A DNA stretch of 31,393 nucleotides from assembly GCF_030825785.1 (NCBI RefSeq), contig NZ_JAPJPG010000015.1:1-31393 (forward strand). Reading direction: 5' to 3'. Below are positions 15,711 to 24,452 of the stretch, one piece after another. This stretch comes from Anaerococcus sp. Its GTDB lineage: Bacteria; Bacillota; Clostridia; Tissierellales; Peptoniphilaceae. Position 1 is the stretch's first letter. The number at the start of each line of letters is the position of its first letter. The notes under the pieces were generated by a model. That model was not told where the DNA came from. It saw only the letters and a list, made by a program, of their open reading frames with translations, and searched no databases. The position numbers and the translations under genes were made by a program.

Positions 15711-16997
15711 TTAGCTATTAAACACTTCTCTATTTAGTTTTCCTTCACTTGCTGCAACTATTAGGGCAGAAGAGTTGGCTGCGACAACATTTGTAGATGT
15801 CCTTCCCATATCTGCAAGAGAAGAAATTGGTGCTAGAAGAACTACCATCTCTAAAGGAAGTCCCATAGCTGCAAAAACAGCAGTAGTTGCAATTGTAGCT
15901 GTGCCTGGTACACCGACAGTTCCTAGAGAAACTAGAAGGGCAATTAGTACTAGCTTAACATAGTCGAAGCCTCCAAAATCAAGTCCCATAACATTGATAG
16001 TAAGGACAGCATTCATCACTGGCCAAAATCCAGCACATCCAGGCATGCCCATAGTAGCTCCAAGTGGAGCGACGAAGGATGCTATATCTTCTGATACTCC
16101 TTGAGTCTTTTCTAGATTTTCCATATTTACTGGAAGAGAGCCCATTGATGATTGAGTTGTAAAACCAACTACTTGAGCAGGCCACGCGTTTTTGAAGTAC
16201 TTTACAGGATTAACCTTAGCAAATATCGAAACAAGGGCTCCTGTTGTGATAAATGAATGGATAGCACTTGCAACATAGCTTAAGACTAAGATTAGTAGAA
16301 GTGGCTTAACAGCTTCATAGTCAATCTTTGATACAGCTTCTGCCATTAAAGATAGAACAGCAAAAGGTGTAAGGCTTGTAATCATACTTGTAAGCTGATA
16401 GATTATCTCTGCAAAGGAATTTATAAAGTCCTTGAAGGCTGTAACTTTCTCTCCTTCTCCCTTGTCAACTAGCTTAAGAGCAGCTATTGCAACTAGGATA
16501 GAGAAAATTATTACAGGAATTACCATTCCATCTCCTGCGTTTGATATTATATTGGATGGGAAAAAGTTTGTAATAGTCTCTGCTACAGTAGGCACTTCCT
16601 TAACTTCGCTTACTTCTGGCAATGGGATGCTCGCTCCCTTACCTATAGAAAACACAACAGCAAGGATTAGACCAATTGTAGAACCCAACACATTGTGTAG
16701 ACTTAAGATGCCGACAGACTTAAGTCCTACGCTTCTAAGCTTGCCCAAAGATCCTGTGTTTAGGGTTGTTCTTATAATGGTAGCAAATAAGAGCGGTATA
16801 ACCATTGCTGATAACAATCTTATAAAAACTTTTCCAAAAATTGCCACATATTCAGTTGATCCAGCAAAGAAATATCCCAAGGCTAGACCCAAGATAGCTG
16901 CCAAAATTACTCTCTTAGCAAAAGAAATATTTTTTTCTTTCATTTTACCTAAGAGGAAAAATAGGGCTATCGTAATTATTAATGAAATAAATTTCAT
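15711..16997 (-). CDS. Cation:dicarboxylate/amino acid symporter, TcyP-like
   Basis: Secondary transporter of the DAACS (SLC1) family. Start chosen at the internal ATG 16995-16997, which has AGGAGG 4 nt upstream; the longer reading from 17024 would add nine residues with no ribosome binding site. The 428-residue product has about eight helices and the family landmarks: AMVIPLLFATIIRTTLN early on, QSSMGSLPVNMENLE (the serine-rich re-entrant loop HP1 region), GATMGMPGCAGFWPVMNAVL (about residues 300-320), and VPGTATIATTAVFAAMGLP (HP2 region). The N terminus resembles cystine uptake proteins (TcyP) more than glutamate carriers, but substrate is not certain: cystine, glutamate, aspartate or serine are possible. 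Terminator at 15638-15668. Confidence 0.85.
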   Translation of the reverse strand: MKFISLIITIALFFLLGKMKEKNISFAKRVILAAILGLALGYFFAGSTEYVAIFGKVFIRLLSAMVIPLLFATIIRTTLNTGSLGKLRSVGLKSVGILSLHNVLGSTIGLILAVVFSIGKGASIPLPEVSEVKEVPTVAETITNFFPSNIISNAGDGMVIPVIIFSILVAIAALKLVDKGEGEKVTAFKDFINSFAEIIYQLTSMITSLTPFAVLSLMAEAVSKIDYEAVKPLLLILVLSYVASAIHSFITTGALVSIFAKVNPVKYFKNAWPAQVVGFTTQSSMGSLPVNMENLEKTQGVSEDIASFVAPLGATMGMPGCAGFWPVMNAVLTINVMGLDFGGFDYVKLVLIALLVSLGTVGVPGTATIATTAVFAAMGLPLEMVVLLAPISSLADMGRTSTNVVAANSSALIVAASEGKLNREVFNS

Positions 16998-17061
16998 ATA
17001 TCCTCCTATATTTTTATTTATCATATATCATATGTTTTTGCTAGGAAATTTAAAGGCTAAT

Positions 17062-18084
17062 TTATTTTTTTATAAAAATCAACGTTTCAAAAGGCCTGAC
17101 TAAAAGATTTGCGACCATAGATCTTTGGCCATAGTTTCCCAAGAGAAGCTTATAGGAAGAGTAATCTGCCAGATACATACTAATAGGAAGGAGAAATTCC
17201 TTTTGACTTAGATTATTGATTATAAGAGTCTTCTCATTTTTGTATTTTCTAATATAGGAAAAGATATCCTTGTCTTTCTTAAAAATCTCAAGGAAATCTC
17301 CTTGTCTCAAAGACTTGTTTTCTTCTCTTATCCTAGAAAGATTTTCTATATAGGAAGTAAGCTTATAAAGTGGTCCCTCCATTTCAAAATCTATATCATC
17401 GCTTTCTAAATAAACGGGTCCTTTGAGGGCTAGGATATTAGATATTTTCTGACTTATGCTAAAGTAAGCAAAATTTTTTGAGAATTTATTTGAGAAATTA
17501 TCCCAAGTATTAGCAAAGATGGGACTTATTTCATAAAAAGAATTTAAATCTTCTATCTTAAGATAATCTATCCTAGCTTGGACGAAAGAAAAGTCAGTCC
17601 TTCCAGTAGAAGTTAAGTACTTAAATATCTTAGTCCTATCTATTAGGCCTGTAGTAATCACATCTTCATTTAAGTGGCGGACATTTTTATTAATTTCTCT
17701 TATATCATCTAAGATAAATTCATCATCGACTAAGCTTGATAAATTCACAAAATCAAAGGCAGATATACCTCTTTTAACAAGGAAATTCAAAAAAGAAATC
17801 CCAGCCCTTTTGACCTTGGTGTTTTTCCAAGTTATTTTATCTACTTTCGAATCGAGGAGATTTTGGGTTAATTTTAATAAATCAAGTCTTAGCATGAGAC
17901 CTAATCCCTCCTTATTCAAGGATTCATTTAAGGAAAAGACCTCTCTTAAATAAAGATCATTTATAGCTTCTCCCATATCGATTGCCAAGAAATTAATCCC
18001 TAACTTCTTGTAAAAAGGAATATTGGCCCTTATTTCTTCTATTGAATTTTCTTTATATATAAATAAGTCACTAGTATCTGTCAT
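17062..18084 (-). CDS. GH13-like protein lacking catalytic residues
   Basis: I infer this 340-residue protein to be a shortened, catalytically dead relative of GH13 glucosidases such as TreC, which is also in this window. Three blocks align by eye. TreC DLNWHNPDLREE and GIGGFRFDVLNV match KITWKNTKVKRA (83-94) and GISAFDFVNLSS (106-117), so the nucleophile Asp195 becomes Val113. TreC LNKHTFGKNPEIITVGEM matches INKNVRHLNEDVITTGLI (131-148), so the acid/base Glu249 becomes Leu147. TreC FWNNHDQPR matches FANTWDNFS (190-198), keeping Asp195 but losing His. The C-terminal domains also match (FLGNYAERK and LLGNYGQRS). The B domain is missing. It has no strong ribosome binding site. It may be a binding or regulatory protein; function unknown. 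Confidence 0.72.
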   Translation of the reverse strand: MTDTSDLFIYKENSIEEIRANIPFYKKLGINFLAIDMGEAINDLYLREVFSLNESLNKEGLGLMLRLDLLKLTQNLLDSKVDKITWKNTKVKRAGISFLNFLVKRGISAFDFVNLSSLVDDEFILDDIREINKNVRHLNEDVITTGLIDRTKIFKYLTSTGRTDFSFVQARIDYLKIEDLNSFYEISPIFANTWDNFSNKFSKNFAYFSISQKISNILALKGPVYLESDDIDFEMEGPLYKLTSYIENLSRIREENKSLRQGDFLEIFKKDKDIFSYIRKYKNEKTLIINNLSQKEFLLPISMYLADYSSYKLLLGNYGQRSMVANLLVRPFETLIFIKK

Positions 18085-18112
18085 AATCTTTCAATACTTA
18101 GTGTACATTAAT

Positions 18113-18140
18113 TTGAAGGTCTTTACAATTAAGGTATAAA
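18113..18140 (+). promoter_or_regulatory. Promoter of the ABC exporter gene
   Basis: TTGAAG (18113-18118), 16-nt spacer, TATAAA (18135-18140); the leader would be under 20 nt and carries GAGGA (18156-18160). The intergenic region is shared with the divergent GH13-like gene. Confidence 0.5.
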
Positions 18141-18163
18141 TATTGCTATAGAAATGAGGAAAT

Positions 18164-20875
18164 ATGTTAGAACTTAAAAATATTACAAAAGTATATAAGA
18201 CAGGCGACTTCGAACAGAAGGCCTTAGATGATGTTTCGATTTCCTTTAGGAAAAACGAATTCGTCTCCATTTTAGGAAGAAGCGGTGGTGGAAAGACAAC
18301 CCTTCTCAATATCATAGGAGGTCTAGATAAGTACACTTCAGGAGACCTCTTGATAGATGGTAAGTCTACCAAAAACTTCAAGGATTCTGATTGGGATTAT
18401 TATAGAAATGTTTCGGTTGGTTTTATCTTCCAATCCTACAATCTAATAAACCATCAAAATATCCTTTCAAATGTTGAACTTGCCCTAACCCTTTCTGGAG
18501 TGAAGAAGGAAGATAGGAAAAAGCGAGCCATAGAAGCCCTCGATAAGGTAGGGCTTAAAGATCATATCTACAAGAAACCAGCCGAACTGTCTGGCGGACA
18601 GATGCAAAGAGTTGCCATAGCCCGTGCTTTGGTAAACAATCCAGAAATCGTCCTTGCTGACGAACCAACAGGAGCCCTCGATACCAATACATCCAAGCAA
18701 ATTATGGATCTATTAAAAGAAATAGCTAAGGACAGGCTGGTCATAATGGTAACACATAACCCAGAACTTGCCGAAAAATACTCTACAAGGATTGTCAAAA
18801 TCCGTGACGGAGTAATCTTTGATGATTCGGACCCTTATGAGGAAAAAACTGATGAAGAAAATTTTAAGACTAAAAGGTTAAATTTAGGAATAAAACAAGC
18901 CCTTAACCTCTCCTTCAACAATCTCCTAACTAAAAAGGCAAGGACAATACTAACTGCCTTTGCGGGATCTATTGGAATTATTGGCATTGCCCTAATAATA
19001 TCAATATCAAAAGGAGCAGATGACTTTATAGCAGAAAGTCAGAGAAACGCCCTAAAGTCATATCCAATCCAGATTCAGAAGGAATCCTTAAATCTTGAAA
19101 ATATCCTAACTCCTCCGGAAAAGGAAGATAAGGCAAATTCTACTAAGGACGTTATTTCAAACAATATGATTCTTAAAAGAAGAAACGAACTTTCCGCATC
19201 CTACAGCGAAAACAACCTCACTCCCTTCAAAAAATACATGGAAGATAATAAGAAAAAACTAACTGAGGAAATCGGAGGCAACTTCGTTACCTATTCTTAC
19301 GATACAAACTTTGATATCTTTACCAAGGATACAAATGGAGATTTAATTAATACAGACGGATCGGAATTCGAGGAAAGGCAAGATAATTTTATGGCCAATC
19401 TCCTTAAGCCCCAATCATCAAACAAGAACTTCACCGAGCTTATAAGTGGAGAAAACGGACAAGTTTCAAAGATGATCACAGATGATTATGAAATAATAGA
19501 AGGGACTTGGCCAAAAGAGGCAACAGACTTAGTACTTTTTACAGACTATAACAACGAAATCATGACCCAAACCCTCTATGAAATAGGACTTTTACCTAGC
19601 AAGGACTACAAGGATATCCTAGCAAAACTTGATAACAAGGAAAAAATCGACCTTAAAGAAAAAAGGCTTAACCCAAAAGATATCATAGGTCATGAATACA
19701 AGATTCTTACAGGATCAGACTATTATGAGAAATCGGGAGATTCTTTCATAGACATAAGTGACGATGAAGCTAAGAAAAACGATCTAATTGATAAAGCAAT
19801 AAGTGCCAAAATCGTAGGAATAGCAAGAAAAAAGACCAACGATGACAATCAAATCATAGACTCTCCCCTAGCCTATTCCAGAGATCTTACAGACCTTCTT
19901 ATAAAGCATGTAGAAGATTCAGAAATAGCCAAGGCCCAGCTTGCGAATAAAGATAAGAACATCTTGAATAACCTTCCTTTCAAGGCAGCAAGCCCTGAGG
20001 AGAAACAAAATATAGGAAAATCCTTCCTAGAAAATCTCGACACTAAGGAAGAAATGAAGGTAAACACCTATCTAATGAGAAATAAACCTGAGCTTATGGA
20101 TGAGCTAAGTGAAAAGACTAAAGAAATTCAAAGCAAGAACCCTATGGCCTTAGCAGAAAATCAAGATAATAAAAATAACAATAGGGCTCTAATAGACTAC
20201 GTAATTGATAAAAACGACAAAAATCTCTACCTCGACATATACGATGAGTTCCTAAGAGATGCGACTTACAGCAAGAACTTAGAAAAGTTCGGCCTAGTAT
20301 CCAAAGATGCCCCATCAAACATCTCAATCTATGTAGAAAACTTTGAAAATAGAGACAAGATCAAGGACTTCATCAAAGAATATAACGAGGGTAAGGGCGA
20401 AAATGAGAAGATTGCTTACACAGACTATATAGGCCTAATTTCGTCATCGATTACTCAAATAATCTCTGCCATCTCCTATCTTTTGATAGCCTTTGTTGGA
20501 GTAAGTCTTGTGGTATCGTCTATAATGATTGGAATAATCACCTACATTTCTGTTCTTGAAAGAGTAAAAGAAATTGGAATCTTAAGATCAATCGGTGCAA
20601 GCAAGAAGGATATAAGAAAAGTCTTCCTATCAGAAACCTTTATAATAGGTCTCTTGTCAGGACTGATAGGAATAGGAGCGACAATGCTAATAAATATCCC
20701 CCTATCAAGCCTAATCCAAAATATGAGTGGGATAGAAGAAATTAGAGCCTTTCTCCCAGCCAAGGCAGGATTAATACTGGTATTAATTTCTGTAGGACTT
20801 ACCCTAATCGCAGGAATTATCCCATCAAGTATTGCAGCTAAAAAAGACCCAGTAAAGGCCTTATCAGCCGAGTAA
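18164..20875 (+). CDS. MacB/FtsX-type ABC transporter, fused ATPase and permease
   Basis: A 903-residue fusion. Residues 1-225 form the ATPase: Walker A GRSGGGKTT, the Q-loop in FIFQSYNLI, signature LSGGQMQRVAIARAL, Walker B VLADEPTGALD, and switch His in MVTHNPEL. A first membrane helix follows (about 255-280), then a large extracellular region of about 470 residues, and three C-terminal helices (about 755-895) in the FtsX pattern, with ERVKEIGILRSIGASKKDIRKV between the first two. Such proteins export or sense peptides, often antimicrobials, or transmit force; they are not importers. It has its own promoter and a terminator at 20901-20932. No two-component genes are next to it, so a bacitracin-type sensor role is not supported. 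Substrate unknown. Confidence 0.93.
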   Translation: MLELKNITKVYKTGDFEQKALDDVSISFRKNEFVSILGRSGGGKTTLLNIIGGLDKYTSGDLLIDGKSTKNFKDSDWDYYRNVSVGFIFQSYNLINHQNILSNVELALTLSGVKKEDRKKRAIEALDKVGLKDHIYKKPAELSGGQMQRVAIARALVNNPEIVLADEPTGALDTNTSKQIMDLLKEIAKDRLVIMVTHNPELAEKYSTRIVKIRDGVIFDDSDPYEEKTDEENFKTKRLNLGIKQALNLSFNNLLTKKARTILTAFAGSIGIIGIALIISISKGADDFIAESQRNALKSYPIQIQKESLNLENILTPPEKEDKANSTKDVISNNMILKRRNELSASYSENNLTPFKKYMEDNKKKLTEEIGGNFVTYSYDTNFDIFTKDTNGDLINTDGSEFEERQDNFMANLLKPQSSNKNFTELISGENGQVSKMITDDYEIIEGTWPKEATDLVLFTDYNNEIMTQTLYEIGLLPSKDYKDILAKLDNKEKIDLKEKRLNPKDIIGHEYKILTGSDYYEKSGDSFIDISDDEAKKNDLIDKAISAKIVGIARKKTNDDNQIIDSPLAYSRDLTDLLIKHVEDSEIAKAQLANKDKNILNNLPFKAASPEEKQNIGKSFLENLDTKEEMKVNTYLMRNKPELMDELSEKTKEIQSKNPMALAENQDNKNNNRALIDYVIDKNDKNLYLDIYDEFLRDATYSKNLEKFGLVSKDAPSNISIYVENFENRDKIKDFIKEYNEGKGENEKIAYTDYIGLISSSITQIISAISYLLIAFVGVSLVVSSIMIGIITYISVLERVKEIGILRSIGASKKDIRKVFLSETFIIGLLSGLIGIGATMLINIPLSSLIQNMSGIEEIRAFLPAKAGLILVLISVGLTLIAGIIPSSIAAKKDPVKALSAE

Positions 20876-20900
20876 CTTTCTTAATAATTAAATGATAATT

Positions 20901-20932
20901 ACCGTCAGGTCAATTGATTTGGCGGTTTTTTA
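20901..20932 (+). terminator. Terminator of the ABC exporter gene
   Basis: ACCGTC (20901-20906) pairs with GGCGGT (20921-20926) with a G-U pair and a 14-nt loop, followed by TTTTTTAT. The rest of the 316-bp gap to the next gene holds that gene's promoter (21054-21082) and otherwise only AT-rich sequence. Confidence 0.8.
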
Positions 20933-21053
20933 TCTGTATCTTATAGGCATTATTTTAATTTAGCCATTATTTTGTTATAAGTAATATAATAGATTTATAT
21001 TTTTCTAAATAAGACTATCTTAAAAACAAAACAGTTGAAAGAGATTATCATTA

Positions 21054-21082
21054 TTGACAAGTCCTTGTTTTTTTATTATACT
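21054..21082 (+). promoter_or_regulatory. Promoter of the surface-protein gene
   Basis: TTGACA (21054-21059), 17-nt spacer, TATACT (21077-21082). The start near 21089 leaves a leader of about 100 nt, AT-rich and without a clear terminator hairpin. The sequence GATTATCATTAT just before the -35 vaguely resembles half of a Fur box. Confidence 0.85.
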
Positions 21083-21191
21083 ATACTTAACTAATGTATG
21101 ACTGGTGTACAATATCTGTCATTTTATTTTTAGTTTTTTTTAAATAAATATAAAAACTTTTGTCACAGGTCTAATTAGTAAAGGAGGAAAT

Positions 21192-22349
21192 ATGAAAATA
21201 AGTAAAAAAGTAAGCTTATCCCTAGCCTTGTTATTGGCTGTTAATTTCATGAGTTTAAGTGCTCCAACAAGCAAGGCAGATGAATCTATTAACATAGATG
21301 AAGTAGAAAAAGTCCTAGATGAAATTGACAAGGATAAGGTTGAAAGCAAAGTCGATGAGAATAAAGCTCCTCAAACCGACTCAAGTGAAAGTGCCGATAT
21401 GGCTTCTTCAACAAAGGAAACTGTGGATGATGAAAGAGTAAAAAAGGCCAAAGAAGAACTCAAGGCCTACCTTGATGGTTTAGATGAAGCTGCTATTGAC
21501 AATCCTTCAATAAAGTTTGAAGGAGATAGCAGACAAGAGCTTAAAAATGCTTTAAAGAGATCAAGGGACTTGCTTGAAGATAATAATATCGATCAAGAAA
21601 AGCTTAGTGAAATTGAAAAAATTCCTTTTAAGAAAGTAAATGGAAAAAAACAAGGACTTCTCAGGGACTTAACCCACAAGGCCTTGGTTGACTTTGAAGT
21701 TCTTGGTCAAAGAACAAAGACAAACCCACACAACAATAAAAATTATTCATCACTTAACGATAATAAGATATTTATCAAATCTAGTCTAAAAGGACTAAAG
21801 AAGGCTAGTGAAAATAAAAATCAATTTATCAAACTGAATTATGTAACTGATGAAGATTACGAGGCAGTCAAGGTAGATGGGATTAGCTCTTCTACACCAA
21901 AATACAATAAACAAAAACTTCCTGAAGCTGATTATAAGATTACAGAAGTTGACGGCGGTTATGTAGTAGAAATCCTTAATATGCCTGAAAATACTAAGTT
22001 TATCAAGCCTATAGTCCTCAAAAAACTTGCCGATGGAACATTTTTTGAAAATGGAGATTTAGTTTTTGCCATAAATGAAAGTCCAAAGCAAGGAGATAAG
22101 ACTGAAAATAAGGATAAAACAACTATAAAGGATAAAGATTCTATTAAGGATAAAGATTCTATTAAGGATAAAGATTCTATTAAGGATAAAACAGCTGCAA
22201 AGGATAAAAACTATGCGAAGAAACAAGAAAAGAAGGAAGATAAACAAGCAGCTCCTAATTCCAAAACAGGAGTTGAGTCTTCATTAGGGCTTGTTTCCAC
22301 TTTATTCGCAAGCTCTTTAGCCTTCCTTTCTATAAAGAGAAAAAAATAA
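21192..22349 (+). CDS. Secreted surface protein with KDK repeats and degenerate sorting signal
   Basis: A 385-residue secreted protein with no recognised domain. Residues 1-29 are a signal peptide (Lys-rich start, hydrophobic core, cleavage probably after SKA). Residues 30-75 are acidic and charged. About 76-305 form the likely folded part, with a helical region and then a beta-rich stretch (FIKLNYVTDEDYEAVKVDG onward). Residues 307-342 are six 6-residue units (KDKTTI, three KDKDSI, KDKTAA, KDKNYA), a wall-spanning-like spacer. The end, NSKTG (356-360), a hydrophobic stretch and KRKK, has the layout of a sortase signal, with Ser where Pro is normal. Start follows AGGAGGAAAT. Own promoter and terminator. 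Attachment to the wall and function are unproven. Confidence 0.8.
   Translation: MKISKKVSLSLALLLAVNFMSLSAPTSKADESINIDEVEKVLDEIDKDKVESKVDENKAPQTDSSESADMASSTKETVDDERVKKAKEELKAYLDGLDEAAIDNPSIKFEGDSRQELKNALKRSRDLLEDNNIDQEKLSEIEKIPFKKVNGKKQGLLRDLTHKALVDFEVLGQRTKTNPHNNKNYSSLNDNKIFIKSSLKGLKKASENKNQFIKLNYVTDEDYEAVKVDGISSSTPKYNKQKLPEADYKITEVDGGYVVEILNMPENTKFIKPIVLKKLADGTFFENGDLVFAINESPKQGDKTENKDKTTIKDKDSIKDKDSIKDKDSIKDKTAAKDKNYAKKQEKKEDKQAAPNSKTGVESSLGLVSTLFASSLAFLSIKRKK
22110..22217 (+). repeat. In-frame 18-bp tandem repeat
   Basis: Units of 18 bp encode KDKxxx. Three units (22128-22145, 22146-22163, 22164-22181) are identical, AAGGATAAAGATTCTATT, and are flanked by one diverged unit before and two after. 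Identical DNA implies recent copy-number change; each change stays in frame. Confidence 0.95.
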
Positions 22350-22426
22350 ATTTAAGTTCCTATAATTTATAAGGACTTAAAGATTATGGGCATTTTTCAA
22401 ATAATTTAATAATAATTAAAGCTAAG

Positions 22427-22470
22427 GGCGAGTTTTCTATTTTTGCTAGAAGGCTCGCCATAATTTTTTT
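22427..22470 (+). terminator. Terminator of the surface-protein gene
   Basis: GGCGAG (22427-22432) pairs with CTCGCC (22454-22459), with an inner TTCTA/TAGAA stem, followed by a seven-T run (22464-22470). A separate palindrome, TTTAAGTTCCTATAA with its near complement, lies at about 22350-22381 just after the stop, without a T tract. Confidence 0.85.
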
Positions 22471-22520
22471 AGACTTGCTTAGTGTAGTAAGTGGTTTTGT
22501 TAGGGATTAGTATTTTATTT

Positions 22521-22529
22521 TGCTATAAT
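22521..22529 (+). promoter_or_regulatory. Extended -10 promoter of the SPFH operon
   Basis: TGCTATAAT is a perfect extended -10 (TGn plus TATAAT at 22524-22529). No good -35 lies at 17 nt, as is common for extended -10 promoters. AGGAGG precedes the ATG at 22558. Confidence 0.7.
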
Positions 22530-22557
22530 TTATATATGAGATAAATAAGGAGGCAAT

Positions 22558-23676
22558 ATGGGAATAGTACAAGTTATAAAAGGATCTGTTAGTGAAACGA
22601 TGACTAGCCAATGGAAGGAGCTCGTAACAGTAGGTGAGTTTGAAGAAGATTGCGCTGTTAGTCCTGGTTATATCCTCTATGGCGGTGATAAAAACTACAA
22701 AAAAGATGTTGGCTATTTAACAATCGGATCAAAAATTCTTGTTCCCTCAAATACTTGCGCCTTTATATTTACAAATGGTAGTATAGAAGAGGTTATCGCA
22801 GAACCTGGTGCCTATATTTACGAAGGAGGGCAAAAGTCCATCTTTAATAAGGACGGAATCGCTTCTTCAATTTTAGGCCAACTTAGCGATAGGATTTCTT
22901 TTGGAGGAACTAATCCCAACACTTCACAAATCGCCTTTCTCAATCTAAGAGAAATTAGAAATATAAAATTTGGAACCAGGACTCCTATTATTTACAATGA
23001 CATTTTCTATGGAGTTGACCTGGAGGTTATAGCTAGGGGAAGTTATTCGATAAAAATCAATGACCCAGCTACTTTTATATATGACTTCCTTCCTGCCAAT
23101 GCTTCTTCCTTTAGTTTTGGAGATTTTAATGCTAGAAGTCAAATTAATTCCGAGTTCTTACAATCTTTTACATCTAGCATTAATTTATTTTCCAAAGAAT
23201 TTAGGGTATCAGAACTTCCATCCAAGGCAAAGGATGTTGTAAATCTCATCCTTAAAGATGAATCTTATGCTGGTTCTTGGCTTAAAAGATTCGGATTTGA
23301 ATTAGTAAATATTGGAATTGATAGCATAGATTTTTCTGAAAAATCCAAGCTTTTGATAAATAAGTTCTCTGAAAATAGGATGGATATGCTCTCTTATGAA
23401 AATATATCTCAAACTAGCGCAGATATTAGATACAAGCAAAAAATCGCAGAAGGCATTAAAGATCATGGCCTAGGCGATGGAGCTGGCATGGTTTTTGCCA
23501 TGAATGATGTTTTTAATCAAGGAGAAAATAGGAGGGAAGAAAATTCTTCAAAGAATATATCCTTATCTATTGATGAGCAAATAGAAACACTCACCAAGCT
23601 TAAGAAATTACTAGATAGCGGCATACTCACAGAAGAAGAATTTACCCTAAAGAAAAGGGAAATATTAGGACTATAA
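22558..23676 (+). CDS. SPFH-domain protein with C-terminal SHOCT domain (YdjI-like)
   Basis: A 372-residue protein of the SPFH/virion-core-like group related to Bacillus YdjI. The N terminus MGIVQVIKGSVSE and the stretch through about residue 280 are the SPFH (band 7) part, a scaffold that assembles on membranes. The last 36 residues, IDEQIETLTKLKKLLDSGILTEEEF and following, are a SHOCT domain, a short helical oligomerisation module. The zinc ribbon often found in this family is not here but in the next protein, which starts 2 nt after the stop. In Bacillus, ydjG-ydjH-ydjI accompany the PspA-like ydjF in envelope stress; no pspA is in this window. Role by analogy: membrane-domain scaffold. 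Promoter 22521-22529. Confidence 0.85.
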   Translation: MGIVQVIKGSVSETMTSQWKELVTVGEFEEDCAVSPGYILYGGDKNYKKDVGYLTIGSKILVPSNTCAFIFTNGSIEEVIAEPGAYIYEGGQKSIFNKDGIASSILGQLSDRISFGGTNPNTSQIAFLNLREIRNIKFGTRTPIIYNDIFYGVDLEVIARGSYSIKINDPATFIYDFLPANASSFSFGDFNARSQINSEFLQSFTSSINLFSKEFRVSELPSKAKDVVNLILKDESYAGSWLKRFGFELVNIGIDSIDFSEKSKLLINKFSENRMDMLSYENISQTSADIRYKQKIAEGIKDHGLGDGAGMVFAMNDVFNQGENRREENSSKNISLSIDEQIETLTKLKKLLDSGILTEEEFTLKKREILGL

Positions 23677-23678
23677 TT

Positions 23679-24446
23679 ATGGCAAGAAATAAAGAAATCT
23701 CATGGCTAAAAATAACAATCTGGTTAATAATCTTCTATCCAGTTGGTTTTTACCTAATTTTTAAGAAACTAACTTCTAAAAAGAAAATTAAGGATAATTT
23801 TGATAAGTATGTCGTTAGCAATACTTATAATTATTACTATAGGGATGGTGAAGAAGCTAAGGATAGAAGGGTCGATTCTTATAAAATAGACCAAGACCTT
23901 ATAAAAAACGAGCCTACTCATCAAAGAATAATCCAAGATAAGCTCGATAAGATGGCTAAGGTTATCAAAAAAAGGAAAAATCTTGGCGTAGGACTAATGG
24001 TTTTTGGAGGACTTTATCTATTAGGAAGTCTCTCCCAATTTACTTTTTCATCAATTTTCTTCAGTTTCTTATTTATTTCGGCAGGTTTTTTATTAATCTC
24101 CCTTAACAAAAATAAGGCTGATATAATTAGTCTCGCCAAAAAATATATAGATATAATTAAAGATAGGAAAACTCCTTATATCAAAGACATTGCCGCTGCT
24201 TCTAATACTAGTTACGAGATTGCAAGTTCTGAATTGCAATACCTAATCGATGTCAATATTTTAGAAGCGACTTACATTGATTATGATAAAAAAATAATAC
24301 ACACTCCTTTAATTGAAGGCTCTGTATATAGTGATGCTGATAAAAGTACTGACTCAGAAATAATCGAGTGTAAATATTGTGGTGGAGTTAATGAAGTAAA
24401 AGATGATAAATACATATGCCAATTTTGTGGATCTCCCCTTAAATAA
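23679..24446 (+). CDS. Zinc-ribbon membrane protein, partner of the SPFH protein
   Basis: A 255-residue protein resembling Bacillus YdjH-type partners in layout. Membrane helices lie at about 11-28 and at 102-141 (probably a hairpin of two). Between them is a charged cytoplasmic region with Tyr-rich NTYNYYYRDGEEAKDRR (48-64). Residues 148-205 look like a winged-helix module. The C-terminal zinc ribbon has Cys231, Cys234, Cys247 and Cys250 (CKYC...CQFC). It starts 2 nt after the SPFH gene, so the pair is one transcript and probably one membrane complex. The converging terminator at 24453-24487 ends it. Function is inferred from the neighbour; no enzyme motif is visible. Confidence 0.78.
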   Translation: MARNKEISWLKITIWLIIFYPVGFYLIFKKLTSKKKIKDNFDKYVVSNTYNYYYRDGEEAKDRRVDSYKIDQDLIKNEPTHQRIIQDKLDKMAKVIKKRKNLGVGLMVFGGLYLLGSLSQFTFSSIFFSFLFISAGFLLISLNKNKADIISLAKKYIDIIKDRKTPYIKDIAAASNTSYEIASSELQYLIDVNILEATYIDYDKKIIHTPLIEGSVYSDADKSTDSEIIECKYCGGVNEVKDDKYICQFCGSPLK

Positions 24447-24452
24447 TAAATT

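Noticed and set aside
16432..17103. Open frame of 223 codons on the plus strand opposite the symporter gene
   Set aside because: It lies antisense to a clear membrane protein, has no ribosome binding site or recognisable product, and is explained by the codon pattern of the real gene.
21040..21060. Fur-box-like sequence before the surface-protein promoter
   Set aside because: Only one half resembles the consensus and no inverted partner is present.
22110..22217. Short tandem repeats as a CRISPR array
   Set aside because: Units are contiguous, in frame within a protein gene, and have no spacers.
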